A stretch of DNA of 64,000 nucleotides from Alicyclobacillus mali (GCF_017329565.1 NZ_JAFMTT010000009.1); one strand, 5' to 3'. Shown: positions 25,873-34,411, counted from the first letter of the stretch. Numbers and translations are program-made. Notes: generated from the sequence alone by a model not told the origin.

Positions 25873-26679
25873 GTGGACTTCTGCGTCCTGGCGAGTGGAA
25901 GCAACGGAAACAGCCTGTACTTGGAGGCGGGTGACACGCGCATCCTGCTCGACGCTGGCCTCAGCGGAAAACAACTTGAGGCGCGGCTGCGCACCCAGTG
26001 CGACCGAGAGCTGCGCGATCTCACAGCGGTGTTGATCACCCATGAGCACGACGATCACGTCAAGGGGTTGGTTCAACTCGCGAAAAAGTGCCACGCTCCA
26101 CTGTACATGACCGAGGGTACATACGCTGGTCTGCCGGCCAAGGCGCGGTTGGACGAGCCGGATCGCGTCGTACATATCCGCGCAGGGGAGTCGTTGGAGA
26201 TTGGCGGCGTGCGCATCACGCCGTTTGCCGTGTCGCACGACGCCGAGGAGCCTGTCGCGTTTCGCTTCGATACGGACGAAGGCAGCCTCGCCGTGGTGAC
26301 GGACTTGGGCTACGTCAGCGATCGGCAGCGGGAGCTGCTCCGGGGATGCGACGTGTATGTGTTCGAGACGAATCACGATACGGAGATGCTCCGCGCAGGC
26401 CCATATCCGTGGCACCTGAAGCGGCGCATCTTGGGCGACAAAGGGCATCTGTCCAACGTTGACGCCGCGTATGCGCTTATCGACATCCTGAGCGAACAGG
26501 CGGCGCACGTGTATCTTGCGCATCTGAGTGGGGAGAATAATCTCCCGGAACTCGCGGAACTGACGGTGGAACAGATAGTGCTCGACGCGAGACCAGAACT
26601 GGCGGATCGCATTCACCTTCACAGGACAAGCCGGCAGGCGCCGTGCCCCGCGATGAAAATTTCCCGGGCAACCGTATGA
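25873..26679 (+). CDS. walJ: WalJ (YycJ), metallo-beta-lactamase-fold hydrolase
   Basis: A 268-residue protein with the MBL fold: FCVLASGSNGNSLYLE at the start, the metal-binding ITHEHDDHVKG, later FAVSHDAEEPVAFRF, and a C-terminal AHLSGENNLPE His motif. YycJ/WalJ homologues are exonuclease-like and affect cell division and genome stability. The GTG at 25873 is preceded by GGAGGTG five bases away; an upstream frame from 25837 lacks support. It is the fifth gene of the wal operon. Confidence 0.93.
   Translation: MDFCVLASGSNGNSLYLEAGDTRILLDAGLSGKQLEARLRTQCDRELRDLTAVLITHEHDDHVKGLVQLAKKCHAPLYMTEGTYAGLPAKARLDEPDRVVHIRAGESLEIGGVRITPFAVSHDAEEPVAFRFDTDEGSLAVVTDLGYVSDRQRELLRGCDVYVFETNHDTEMLRAGPYPWHLKRRILGDKGHLSNVDAAYALIDILSEQAAHVYLAHLSGENNLPELAELTVEQIVLDARPELADRIHLHRTSRQAPCPAMKISRATV
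26659..26672. promoter_or_regulatory. possible Noc-binding sequence
   Basis: ATTTCCCGGGCAAC matches the Bacillus Noc-binding palindrome ATTTCCCGGGAAAT at 12 of 14 positions. It lies in the last codons of walJ. A single instance; tentative. Confidence 0.25.
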
Positions 26680-26745
26680 TGGCAGGCATTCCCGCTCACA
26701 CTACCCTCAGCAGATGGCGTCCTATGCGCGAGGGGGATGAGGGGA

Positions 26746-27939
26746 ATGCGCGAAAATCGGCGGATGCAAGCGTGGGTGATCGCGGCAGTGGCACTGGCGG
26801 CGAGCGGGACCGGGGTGGCCGCTGGCCTTGAGGCGTCGCGGCTCAAGCCAGCCGCATCGGCGCCGGTGCTCACGCAGCAGGCGACTCGGGCGGCAAGTTT
26901 GGCAGCGGACGCGGGCGGTGTGGTGAGTCTGTCCGCGGGCGTCACGCAGGCCGTGAAGAGAGTTGAACCGGACGTCGTCGGCGTGGAAAATTACCAACTT
27001 GTTTCCAACTTCTTTTCGCAGACGTCGAAGTTGCAGGCGACGGGCATCGGAACTGGCGTGATGTTTTACAAGGACGATCGGCACGCGTATATCGTGACAA
27101 ACAATCACGTGGTGGAAGGCGCGGCGAAGGTGGATATCGTGGTGGATCCGGGCAAACATCACGATGCGGATGTGGTGGGGACGGATCCGTACACGGATTT
27201 GGCCGTGCTGCGCGTGCCGGCCTCTGTGTTTCGTGGTGTCGAACCGGTTGCCTTTGCAGATTCGAGTCGCATCGAAGCGGGTGAACCGGCCATTGCCATC
27301 GGCACGCCGCTCGGCCTAGACTTTGCGGACACGGTGACGAGCGGGATTGTGAGTGCAAAGTCGCGCCTGATGCCGGTGCAGGACGAGGAGACGGGACAGA
27401 CACTCGACTATCAGACGGTCATCCAAACGGACGCGGCCATCAACCCGGGTAACAGCGGTGGCCCGCTGCTGAACATTCGCGGCGAAGTCATCGGCATTAA
27501 CAGCTGCAAAATTGTGGCGCAGAATTTCGAGGGGATGGGATTCGCCATTCCGTCGAATGAGGTGCAGATCGTCGCGAAGCAGCTCATGGACAAGGGGCAC
27601 GCCGTGCACCCGGCGCTCGGCGTGGAAGGCTATTCGCTCGCGTCGCTTCCCCAGCAGATGTGGCCAGACGTGCCGGTGGACTACGGTGTGTGGGTAAAGC
27701 GCGTATCCTCGATAGAGGCGCGAGCGGCCGGGATTCGACCGGGGGATGTCATTGTCTCGTTGAACGGGCAGACGGTGAGGACGATGGCGGAGCTCAGGAC
27801 TGCGCTGTTCCAGACGCGCCCGGGCGATGTGGCGTCGATTGGCGTATACCGGGGGGACAAGTTGCTCGCCCTCAAGGTGAAGATAGGTCAGATGGGGACG
27901 AAGCTCACCACGGCGCCGGCGCTCGATTTCGCTCGCTGA
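26746..27939 (+). CDS. htrA: HtrA-family membrane-anchored serine protease
   Basis: A 397-residue protease with an N-terminal membrane anchor (about 8-28), a trypsin-like domain with catalytic triad His121 (NNHVVEG), Asp151 (YTDLAVL) and Ser237 (NPGNSGGPLL), and one C-terminal PDZ domain (about 290-380, AAGIRPGDVIVSLNGQTV). It degrades misfolded exported proteins. Several ATGs are close together (26737, 26746, 26764); AGGGGG at 26731-26736 best serves 26746. It corresponds to the HtrC/YyxA position at the end of the wal operon. Confidence 0.93.
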   Translation: MRENRRMQAWVIAAVALAASGTGVAAGLEASRLKPAASAPVLTQQATRAASLAADAGGVVSLSAGVTQAVKRVEPDVVGVENYQLVSNFFSQTSKLQATGIGTGVMFYKDDRHAYIVTNNHVVEGAAKVDIVVDPGKHHDADVVGTDPYTDLAVLRVPASVFRGVEPVAFADSSRIEAGEPAIAIGTPLGLDFADTVTSGIVSAKSRLMPVQDEETGQTLDYQTVIQTDAAINPGNSGGPLLNIRGEVIGINSCKIVAQNFEGMGFAIPSNEVQIVAKQLMDKGHAVHPALGVEGYSLASLPQQMWPDVPVDYGVWVKRVSSIEARAAGIRPGDVIVSLNGQTVRTMAELRTALFQTRPGDVASIGVYRGDKLLALKVKIGQMGTKLTTAPALDFAR

Positions 27940-27992
27940 GGGAGCGCGAGCACCGACGCCTAGCCTTGCGTCCCCGGGAGGAGGGGGCGGAC

Positions 27993-28472
27993 GTGCGGGT
28001 AGCCGTGATAGCGGTGGGCAAAATTCGAGAAAAGTTTTGGCTGGAGGCGCTTCGCGAATATGAGAAGCGCCTTTCCGCGTATGTGGACCTGGAGATGATG
28101 GAGGTGGCGGATGAGTCGGATCGCGACGAGATGTCGCCTACGGAAGTAGACGCGCTCTTGTCGCGGGAGGCGGATCGCATAGAGCGGTGGTTGCGCCCGC
28201 GGGACGGTGTCATAGTTCTCGACATTGTCGGAGAGGCGCTGTCATCAGAGGCCTGGAGCGAGCGATATGACAGGATTTGCACCGCCGGTCACGGGCGGCT
28301 GGTGTTCGTGGTAGGCGGATCGCGGGGCTTGCATCCGCGCATCAAGCGGCGCGCGGTGTTCCGCTGGAGCTTCGGTCCCATTACGCTGCCGCACGCGCTG
28401 GCGCGAATCGTGCTCCTGGAGCAGTTGTATCGAGGGATTCGCATCCTGCGCGGCGAGCCGTATCACAAGTGA
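27993..28472 (+). CDS. rlmH: 23S rRNA pseudouridine-1915 N3-methyltransferase RlmH
   Basis: A 159-residue SPOUT methyltransferase, the normal length. The SAM-knot segments are VFVVGGSRGLHP and the end is LEQLYRGIRILRGEPYHK. It methylates pseudouridine 1915 of 23S rRNA in assembled ribosomes. The GTG at 27993 follows GGGAGGAGGGGG; the long frame starting in htrA is not used. It is convergent with the LysR gene. Confidence 0.96.
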   Translation: MRVAVIAVGKIREKFWLEALREYEKRLSAYVDLEMMEVADESDRDEMSPTEVDALLSREADRIERWLRPRDGVIVLDIVGEALSSEAWSERYDRICTAGHGRLVFVVGGSRGLHPRIKRRAVFRWSFGPITLPHALARIVLLEQLYRGIRILRGEPYHK

Positions 28473-28498
28473 GTGCACTCGAAAGAGCGCCCTGATCA

Positions 28499-29407
28499 TC
28501 ACGCCCCGTCCAAACTTGGATTTTGGGGTGAACCGTGTTCAAGCAGAAACGTGTACAGCAGTCTCGACGCCTTGGTCTCGAACTCTGATTTCGGCGTCAC
28601 AATGGAAAACGTCCGTTTCACTGGGGCGCAAGGGATGCGGAGCGCGCGCAGCATGCCCCAGGTGAGCTCTCGCGCCACGACCCAGCGGGAGAGGCACGCG
28701 AGGCCAAGGCCGGCAGCCACCGACTCCTTGATGACCTGGCTGCTTGAGTACTCGACGAGATCGCGCGGCTGAATGCCCAACTTGGTGAACAGGCGATCCG
28801 TCATCTCCCGCGTGCCGGATCCCGGCTCGCGAATGAACCAGGTGGCGCGCTCCAACAGGGATCGATCCGGCGCCTCGGCGTACCAGGGCGACGCGGGGCT
28901 TGCCACCACCAGCATCTCGTCCTCCGCGAATGGCTTGAGCACCACCTCGTCCTCCACGACGTCCTGGCCCTCGACAATCCCGATATCCAGCTGGCGTACC
29001 GCCACGGCGTGGGCGATGGTCTGCGTGTTGGCAATCGACACGGAAGGCTGAACTGCGGGGTATGCCTTGCGGAATCGGGCGATGACATGCGGCAGCACGT
29101 ACTCCCCGTACGTGAGGCTGGCGCCCACGTGAACGGGCCCGGCCGGCACCTCCTGCATATCTGCGATGAGCCGCTCCATGCGGCGGTACAGCGCCAAAAT
29201 GTCCTTGGCGTGCTCGTACACGATTTGGCCGGCGGGATTCACCTGCAGGCGCCTGCGGCCGCGATCGATGAGCCGCACGCCGAGGCGCTGTTCCAGCGTT
29301 TGAACGTGCTGGCTGATGGCGGGCTGGCTGATGTGCAACTTCTCGGCCGCACGAGTGAAGCTGTTCTCCTCCACGACCGTGACAAACACTCGCAACTGTA
29401 AATCCAC
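28499..29407 (-). CDS. LysR-family transcriptional regulator
   Basis: About 302 residues. The N-terminal winged helix (FVTVVEENSFTRAAEKLHISQPAISQHV) is followed by a periplasmic-binding-like effector domain (about 90-290). The overall pattern is close to CysL/YwfK-type regulators. The gene is divergent from a TDT-family transporter, and two palindromes lie in the 115-base interval, so it probably controls that transporter and itself. GTG starts at 29407 and 29416 are both feasible. The effector is unknown. Confidence 0.88.
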   Translation of the reverse strand: MDLQLRVFVTVVEENSFTRAAEKLHISQPAISQHVQTLEQRLGVRLIDRGRRRLQVNPAGQIVYEHAKDILALYRRMERLIADMQEVPAGPVHVGASLTYGEYVLPHVIARFRKAYPAVQPSVSIANTQTIAHAVAVRQLDIGIVEGQDVVEDEVVLKPFAEDEMLVVASPASPWYAEAPDRSLLERATWFIREPGSGTREMTDRLFTKLGIQPRDLVEYSSSQVIKESVAAGLGLACLSRWVVARELTWGMLRALRIPCAPVKRTFSIVTPKSEFETKASRLLYTFLLEHGSPQNPSLDGA

Positions 29408-29427
29408 GCGCCTCACGCTCCATGTAC

Positions 29428-29463
29428 ATAAGCTATGCTTATAGTCTACATCAAAAAGATGTA
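29428..29463. promoter_or_regulatory. two palindromes in the divergent LysR/transporter promoter
   Basis: ATAAGCTATGCTTAT (29428-29442, perfect 6-bp arms) and TACATCAAAAAGATGTA (29447-29463, perfect 6-bp arms) stand side by side. LysR proteins bind such paired, partly symmetric sites. Likely operators for the adjacent regulator. Confidence 0.55.
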
Positions 29464-29522
29464 TTTCCCCTAATGCAAGTCACCTCATACCATGGAAGTT
29501 GACATGAGTGGGAGGTGACGGA

Positions 29523-30632
29523 ATGCACATCATTCGACAGTTCGGCGTCAACTGGTTCACGACCGTGATGGGCATCGGCATTGTTGCGGCGCTCACGTAC
29601 ACTTCGCCCATCCACCTGCCGTTCCAGCACCAGGTGGGCGAGATCTTGTTCATCTGCGTCAACGCGGTCTTTGCATTTGCCTTTGCGATGTGGATTTTGC
29701 GCTGGCTGCTCACGCCCGACGCCGCCATCGACGATTTCCGGCACCCGGGCCGGGCGCTGTTTTACGGCGCGTTTGCGATGGGCATCAATGTCGTCGGCAA
29801 CGATTACTTCCTCATCGGAACACATATGATGCCGAAGCACACTGCCATCGCCATCAGCTTTGCGATCTGGCTCGCCGGGGTGGCCGCGTCGTTGTTCTCG
29901 GTCATTGTCGTGCCGTACCTGCTCTTCACCGAGCACAAGGTGGAGCGAGACGAAACGGTGGCTTCCTGGCTCATCCCGCTCGTCCCGCCCATCGTCGCTG
30001 CGGCCACGGGCACCAATCTCATTCCGTACGCGGGGGGACCGGGCGCGCAGTTCTCCATGGCGGCAGGAATCCTCGCCCTGTTCGGCATGACCTTCTTCTT
30101 GTTCATCATGACAAGCGCATTGGTCTACTCGCGCCTCGTGTTTCACAGGCGGCTCAGCGGCCAGGAGGCGCCCACCTTGTGGATTGAGATTGGTCCCATC
30201 GGGATGGCCATGGGCACCTTCTGCGGCATCCCTCTGAATGCGCCGCACGTCTTCGGCCCTTATACGGGAGGCCTGCGCGATCTCGGCGCGGTCTTCGCCA
30301 TCGCGATGTGGGGCGTGGGTGTCTGGTGGATCCTTCTCTCGGCGCTCTTCACGTTCCTACACCTGACGCCGAAGGGCGACGGGCTGCCGTTCCACCTCGG
30401 CTGGTGGAGCTACGTCTTCCCCATCGGCAGCTTCACAAACGGCACGTATGCGCTGCATCACCTGCTCGGTCACCCGTTTTTCGCGGTCGCCGGCTTGGTG
30501 CAACTCGGCATCTTATGGCTCTGCTTCGCCATCGTCATCGTGCGCACCGTGCACGGTGTTGTGGCAGGACATCTGATTCAATGGCGGCGCGATCACGCCC
30601 GTCGCCACGAACTGAAAGCGCGCCGCGCGTGA
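29523..30632 (+). CDS. TDT/SLAC1-family anion or dicarboxylate transporter
   Basis: A 369-residue protein with about ten membrane helices and the pattern of the tellurite-resistance/dicarboxylate transporter (TehA/SLAC1/Mae1) family: NWFTTVMGIGIV at the start, then FGMTFFLFIMTSALVYSRL and WWSYVFPIGSFTNGTYAL later. Members move malate, sulfite, nitrate or chloride; the substrate cannot be read here. GGAGGTGA precedes the ATG. Pairing with a CysL-like LysR regulator makes a sulfur oxyanion a reasonable guess. Confidence 0.85.
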   Translation: MHIIRQFGVNWFTTVMGIGIVAALTYTSPIHLPFQHQVGEILFICVNAVFAFAFAMWILRWLLTPDAAIDDFRHPGRALFYGAFAMGINVVGNDYFLIGTHMMPKHTAIAISFAIWLAGVAASLFSVIVVPYLLFTEHKVERDETVASWLIPLVPPIVAAATGTNLIPYAGGPGAQFSMAAGILALFGMTFFLFIMTSALVYSRLVFHRRLSGQEAPTLWIEIGPIGMAMGTFCGIPLNAPHVFGPYTGGLRDLGAVFAIAMWGVGVWWILLSALFTFLHLTPKGDGLPFHLGWWSYVFPIGSFTNGTYALHHLLGHPFFAVAGLVQLGILWLCFAIVIVRTVHGVVAGHLIQWRRDHARRHELKARRA

Positions 30633-30679
30633 CGTACGCGTCTTGTCATTTCGAGACCTCTTCCGGATTCAACAAACAC

Positions 30680-30709
30680 TAGTCAAGCTGGCAGGATAAG
30701 AAGTATAAT
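30680..30709 (+). promoter_or_regulatory. promoter of the GGDEF-EAL gene
   Basis: TAGTCA (30680-30685), an 18-base spacer and a perfect TATAAT (30704-30709). It predicts a leader of about 150 bases. Confidence 0.55.
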
Positions 30710-30730
30710 CGTTAGAGAACTCTTAGGAAT

Positions 30731-30839
30731 CCGCGTTGACCGACGGCACGCGCCGTGCCGCCGGGTCAGCGGGATTTTGCGTGTTTACCTCCGCCATTGC
30801 CCCGAAAGGCCCGTTGAGGTGGTCCGGTGGGGACTTTTT
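30731..30839 (+). promoter_or_regulatory. structured leader with two terminator-like hairpins
   Basis: A compound hairpin (30731-30772: CCGC/GCGG and TGACC/GGTCA around GGCACG-CGC-CGTGCC) is followed by TTTT at 30775-30778. A second CCCC/GGGG-based hairpin (30800-30832) is followed by TTTTT at 30835-30839, just before the coding region. It resembles an attenuator or riboswitch leader. No known c-di-GMP riboswitch consensus was recognised. Confidence 0.4.
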
Positions 30840-30867
30840 ATGCTTCCGAATGGGATGGGGAGTCCTG

Positions 30868-32940
30868 GTGCATTCTCGTTCTCCGCAGTCGGGTGACGAA
30901 AACGGTCTGCAGACGCTTCAGGCCTGGTTGGTCCGGGAAGCGCCTCTTGCGGTCTTTGGCGTGGATCGCGAAAACCGCGTCAACCTCTGGTCCAGCCCTG
31001 CCGCGCGCGTGCTGGGATGGGAGGCGGACGAGGTGCTCGGTCGGCCCGCGCCGTTCTGGTGCGCGGAAGGTGATTTTGAGCGGTACTTGGGCGAGATCGA
31101 GCAACGAGGTCGCGTGAACGGCCGCCTCGTCCAGTGGCGAACCAAGGCGGGAGGCGCCCTGGAATCGGAGACGTGGGTATGGTTGTCCGGCACAGGTGGG
31201 CTTGTCTTCGTGGTGACCGATCACGTCCGGGATACGGAGATGTACGCCGAAGTGGCGCAGTCCAGAAACTTCATCGAGCGCATCGCGGACGCGGCGGACA
31301 TTTGCCTCTTTGCCTACGATGTCACCTCGAATCGCCTGATCTACGCTTCCAACGCGTGCGAGGCGATGTGCGGTTATTCGAGCGACGAACTTGTGAAGAA
31401 CCCGCACCTATGGCTCTCCCTGGTCCATCCGGAGGATCTCGCGCTCGCCACCGAACCGATTCAGACGGGATCGAGCGCGCGCAGCGAATACCGCATTCGG
31501 CATCGGAACGGCACTGAGCGTTGGGTCGCGGTGCACTTGTATCCGCGCTTCGGCGCGGACGAGCGCGTGACGTACCTCGAGGGGCTTGCGATGGACATCA
31601 CGGATCGCAAGGTTCACCAGGTGGAGTTGCAGCGCCTCGCCTTCACGGATGCGCTGACGCAGTTGCCCAACCGCCAGCAGTTTGAGCACGATCTGCGTGC
31701 GGCTGTGGAACAGGCGGAGCGGCGGGGGGACAAGCTCGCCGTATTTCTCTTCGACTTCGATGGCTTCAAGTACGTGAACGACACCTTTGGTCATCAGTTT
31801 GGTGACGCGACTCTCAAGGCCATCGCCGAGCGCCTGCGCCAGACGCTCCTTGGTCGCGCGAAGGTGTATCGGATGGGCGGAGACGAATTCACGGTGATTC
31901 AGGCCGGGATTGCGGGCGAGGAGGACGTGCGCGACACGGCCGCTCGTTGCCTGGACGCGTTTCGCGAGCCGCTTCCGGTCATGGGCGAGCTGGTGCCGAT
32001 GGGCATCAGCATCGGCGCGGCCATCTATCCGGATCACAGCCGCGACGTCGATACGCTGCTCCGGTACGCGGACATCTCGATGTATGCGGCGAAGGAGCAG
32101 GGCGGGCATCGGCTTTGCCTCTACAGCGAGAGCGGCGACAGCGCCATCCACAACCGGCTTCTCCTGCACAACGCGCTCGCAAAGGCGTTCGATCGCGGCG
32201 AGTTTTCCCTCGATTACCAGCCCATCTTCGACGTTCGAAGAGGCGTGCGCGTGGGCGCCGAGGCGCTCTTGCGCTGGAATTCGCCGGAGCTGGGGTTCGT
32301 CCCGCCGGCAGTGTTTGTCCCGTTTGCGGAGCAGTGGGGGATGATGCAGCAAATCGGCGCCTGGGTGCTCGAGACGGCCTGTGCAACCGCCTCTCGGTGG
32401 CAACGGCTCAACCTGCGCATGCGAGTCTCGGTGAACGTCTCGCTCTCGCAGATGGTGGATCCGCAGTTTGTCGACAGCGTGGCACACGCCCTTCGCCACG
32501 CCCAGCTATCTCCCGAGCAGCTGCAGCTCGAGGTTCACGCGAGCCTGCTCGCGCAATACGCGGATCTCATCGGCGATCTCGCCGCTGAGCTCGATCGCCT
32601 GGGCGTCTCTGTCGCCATCGATGACTTCGGGCATGGGGAAGCGGTGCTCGCGGCGCTGTCGGCCGGATCGTACGACGCCATCAAGCTGCACCCGTCGCTG
32701 TTGTCGCTCGCGCCCGAAGGAGAGCGCCACGAACGCCTGATGGCTGGCGTTGTCCGCCTTGCGCACGATCTCGGCATGCGCGCCATCGCGGAAGGGGTGG
32801 AGCGGCGCGAGCAGGAGATGCTGCTCGCGCGCACAGGATGCGATGAGATGCAAGGGTTCTGGAAGGCCCGTCCCGTGTCGGCTGAGCATCTCGCTGACTG
32901 GAACGGGAGGATGGCCGCTGAAGAGGGAGACAGCGTCTGA
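30868..32940 (+). CDS. PAS-GGDEF-EAL cyclic-di-GMP signalling protein
   Basis: About 690 residues, no membrane segment. Two PAS-like domains (about 15-120 and 135-255) precede a GGDEF domain (about 265-420) with an intact active site MGGDEF and RYADISMYAAKEQG. A C-terminal EAL domain (about 435-680) has EALLRW, NVSLSQ, DDFG and AEGVE. Parts of EAL are drifted: LEVHAS replaces the usual LExTES, HGEAVL replaces TGYSSL, and KLHPS replaces KIDxS. It is therefore likely a cyclase with a weak or sensory EAL. The GTG at 30868 has GGGGAG five bases upstream; frames starting at 30736 or 30850 lie within the leader. Confidence 0.88.
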   Translation: MHSRSPQSGDENGLQTLQAWLVREAPLAVFGVDRENRVNLWSSPAARVLGWEADEVLGRPAPFWCAEGDFERYLGEIEQRGRVNGRLVQWRTKAGGALESETWVWLSGTGGLVFVVTDHVRDTEMYAEVAQSRNFIERIADAADICLFAYDVTSNRLIYASNACEAMCGYSSDELVKNPHLWLSLVHPEDLALATEPIQTGSSARSEYRIRHRNGTERWVAVHLYPRFGADERVTYLEGLAMDITDRKVHQVELQRLAFTDALTQLPNRQQFEHDLRAAVEQAERRGDKLAVFLFDFDGFKYVNDTFGHQFGDATLKAIAERLRQTLLGRAKVYRMGGDEFTVIQAGIAGEEDVRDTAARCLDAFREPLPVMGELVPMGISIGAAIYPDHSRDVDTLLRYADISMYAAKEQGGHRLCLYSESGDSAIHNRLLLHNALAKAFDRGEFSLDYQPIFDVRRGVRVGAEALLRWNSPELGFVPPAVFVPFAEQWGMMQQIGAWVLETACATASRWQRLNLRMRVSVNVSLSQMVDPQFVDSVAHALRHAQLSPEQLQLEVHASLLAQYADLIGDLAAELDRLGVSVAIDDFGHGEAVLAALSAGSYDAIKLHPSLLSLAPEGERHERLMAGVVRLAHDLGMRAIAEGVERREQEMLLARTGCDEMQGFWKARPVSAEHLADWNGRMAAEEGDSV

Positions 32941-32946
32941 CGTGCG

Positions 32947-33708
32947 TCAGAAGTCGGGATTTCTCGCTCGAAATCCGGCCCACATCTGTTCCGCAGCCTT
33001 GCGCAGATCTTGTGGCACGAGCGAGAGCCTGCGCTCCGCGTCCCCATAGCCTATCTCCTCGGCCCCTGCCTCGAGCTTCTCGAACACGCCGTCGGCAAAC
33101 TCGTCCACAGGCACTCCGAAGGTGTGAAGACCAGGTCCGCCGAGATCCGTGTTGACCGCGGGTGGAACAATTTCCACGACATCCACCGACGTGCCCTGAA
33201 GCTGCAGGCGAAGCGACTGCGTGAAAGAGCGAAGGGCCGCCTTGGTGGCGCTGTACACCGGCGCCCACGCCGCAGGCGCCAGCGCGAGGCCGGACGTCAC
33301 ATTGACGACGGCTGCGCGCGGCCGCTCCAGCAAGTGCGGCAGTGCGGCCAGGGTGAGATGCACGGGCGCGTCGAAATTGATGGCAATCTCGCGCTCATAG
33401 TGCTCCCACGGTTCTGCGGCGCGCCGCACATGGATGTGCTGCTGAATCCCCGCGTTATTCACGAGCACGTTCCAATCGGGATACGTCTCGTTCATGTACG
33501 TCAAAAGGCGCAATCGCTCTTCCGGGCGCATGACGTCGCAGCAAATCGTTTCGAGGTCTGGATGAGCGGCCTTCGCCTCGTCGAGCTTCTCCTGCCGACG
33601 TCCACAGATGATCACCCGGTTCCCGCGCTCCAGAAACCGGACCGCAAGCGCGAGTCCAATGCCATTCGATCCGCCGGTCACGAGGATGGTGTTTCCGTTC
33701 CAATCCAC
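32947..33708 (-). CDS. short-chain dehydrogenase/reductase
   Basis: A 253-residue Rossmann-fold oxidoreductase. The cofactor motif is VTGGSNGIGLALA near the N-terminus, with NNAGIQ, the catalytic Ser in NVTSGLAL and the YSATK Tyr/Lys pair. RR in CGRRQEK after strand 2 suggests NADP preference. It resembles DltE/YkvO-type SDRs; the substrate is unknown. It is convergent with the GGDEF-EAL gene and lies 34 bases downstream of the J-domain gene on the same strand. Confidence 0.88.
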   Translation of the reverse strand: MDWNGNTILVTGGSNGIGLALAVRFLERGNRVIICGRRQEKLDEAKAAHPDLETICCDVMRPEERLRLLTYMNETYPDWNVLVNNAGIQQHIHVRRAAEPWEHYEREIAINFDAPVHLTLAALPHLLERPRAAVVNVTSGLALAPAAWAPVYSATKAALRSFTQSLRLQLQGTSVDVVEIVPPAVNTDLGGPGLHTFGVPVDEFADGVFEKLEAGAEEIGYGDAERRLSLVPQDLRKAAEQMWAGFRARNPDF

Positions 33709-33742
33709 GCGCGTTCACTCCCTGCGAAGTTCCGTCGAGATG

Positions 33743-34411
33743 TCACGATTCAGCGTCGAGGGTCATTTTCGTAAGAAGATACAAAAGCTGCATGCCCCCG
33801 ATCAAGCCCAGACCCAAGAGTATCATGAGCGCCAGCTTGGAGCCAAAGAGGCCCGTAAGGATGGCGCCTCCGATGGTGCAGATGGTGAACAGGCCCACAC
33901 CGAGCACGGTGTAAAGCGTCACCGGCCGATCTCGCCGCGCCCCTGCGGAGGGCCACTGAAAGCCCGCGGGGCGCCACGCAACACGCAAAAGCGAGCGACC
34001 TTGCGCCCCTGCGGCGCGCGTGGAACGGTCCCCCGCGGTTCCCGGTCCTTCGGATGGCGAGGCTACCGGCTCTTCGTACGCTCCCTCGAAATGCAGCAGG
34101 AGATCATAGCGCTTGCGCGCCTCCGGCTCGCACAGCGTGTGATACGCATCCTGTACGCGTCGAAAATGGCGCTCGGCGGTGGCCCGATCCCGTCCTTCGT
34201 GGACGTCTGGGTGCCAGTGCTTCGCAGCTCGACGGTAGGCGGCTTTGATCTGGGGCAACGTCGCGTTTCTCGGCACGCCGAGGATCTCGTAATGCGTGAG
34301 GGCCAACGGGGCTTTGCATTTGCCGCAGCGGCAGAAAAAGCCGTGATCCAGGCGAATGCGGTTGACCGCCCGGCAGGACGCGCATTGCTTCATGACGATC
34401 CATTCGCTCAC
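33743..34411 (-). CDS. membrane-anchored J-domain protein with N-terminal Zn ribbon
   Basis: About 222 residues. The N-terminus holds CASCRAVN and CRCGKCKAPL, a probable four-Cys zinc ribbon. A J domain follows (about 35-105: HYEILGVPRNATLPQIKAAY, HPD in WHPDVHEG). A low-complexity linker leads to two C-terminal membrane helices (about 165-215). It would recruit DnaK to the membrane. Lacking the DnaJ G/F and Cys-repeat domains, it is not DnaJ itself. The GTG at 34411 is chosen for homology of the Cys ribbon to the N-terminus; a longer frame from 34513 is possible. Confidence 0.8.
   Translation of the reverse strand: MSEWIVMKQCASCRAVNRIRLDHGFFCRCGKCKAPLALTHYEILGVPRNATLPQIKAAYRRAAKHWHPDVHEGRDRATAERHFRRVQDAYHTLCEPEARKRYDLLLHFEGAYEEPVASPSEGPGTAGDRSTRAAGAQGRSLLRVAWRPAGFQWPSAGARRDRPVTLYTVLGVGLFTICTIGGAILTGLFGSKLALMILLGLGLIGGMQLLYLLTKMTLDAES

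Noticed and set aside
29499..29504. TTGACA just upstream of the TDT transporter start as a -35 element
   Set aside because: The start codon is only about 20 bases away, leaving no room for a -10 and leader; it is probably coincidental.
30704..30867. Known c-di-GMP riboswitch in the GGDEF-EAL leader
   Set aside because: The class I signatures (GGGCAAACC, GACGCAAAGCC) are absent, so only an unassigned structured leader is reported.
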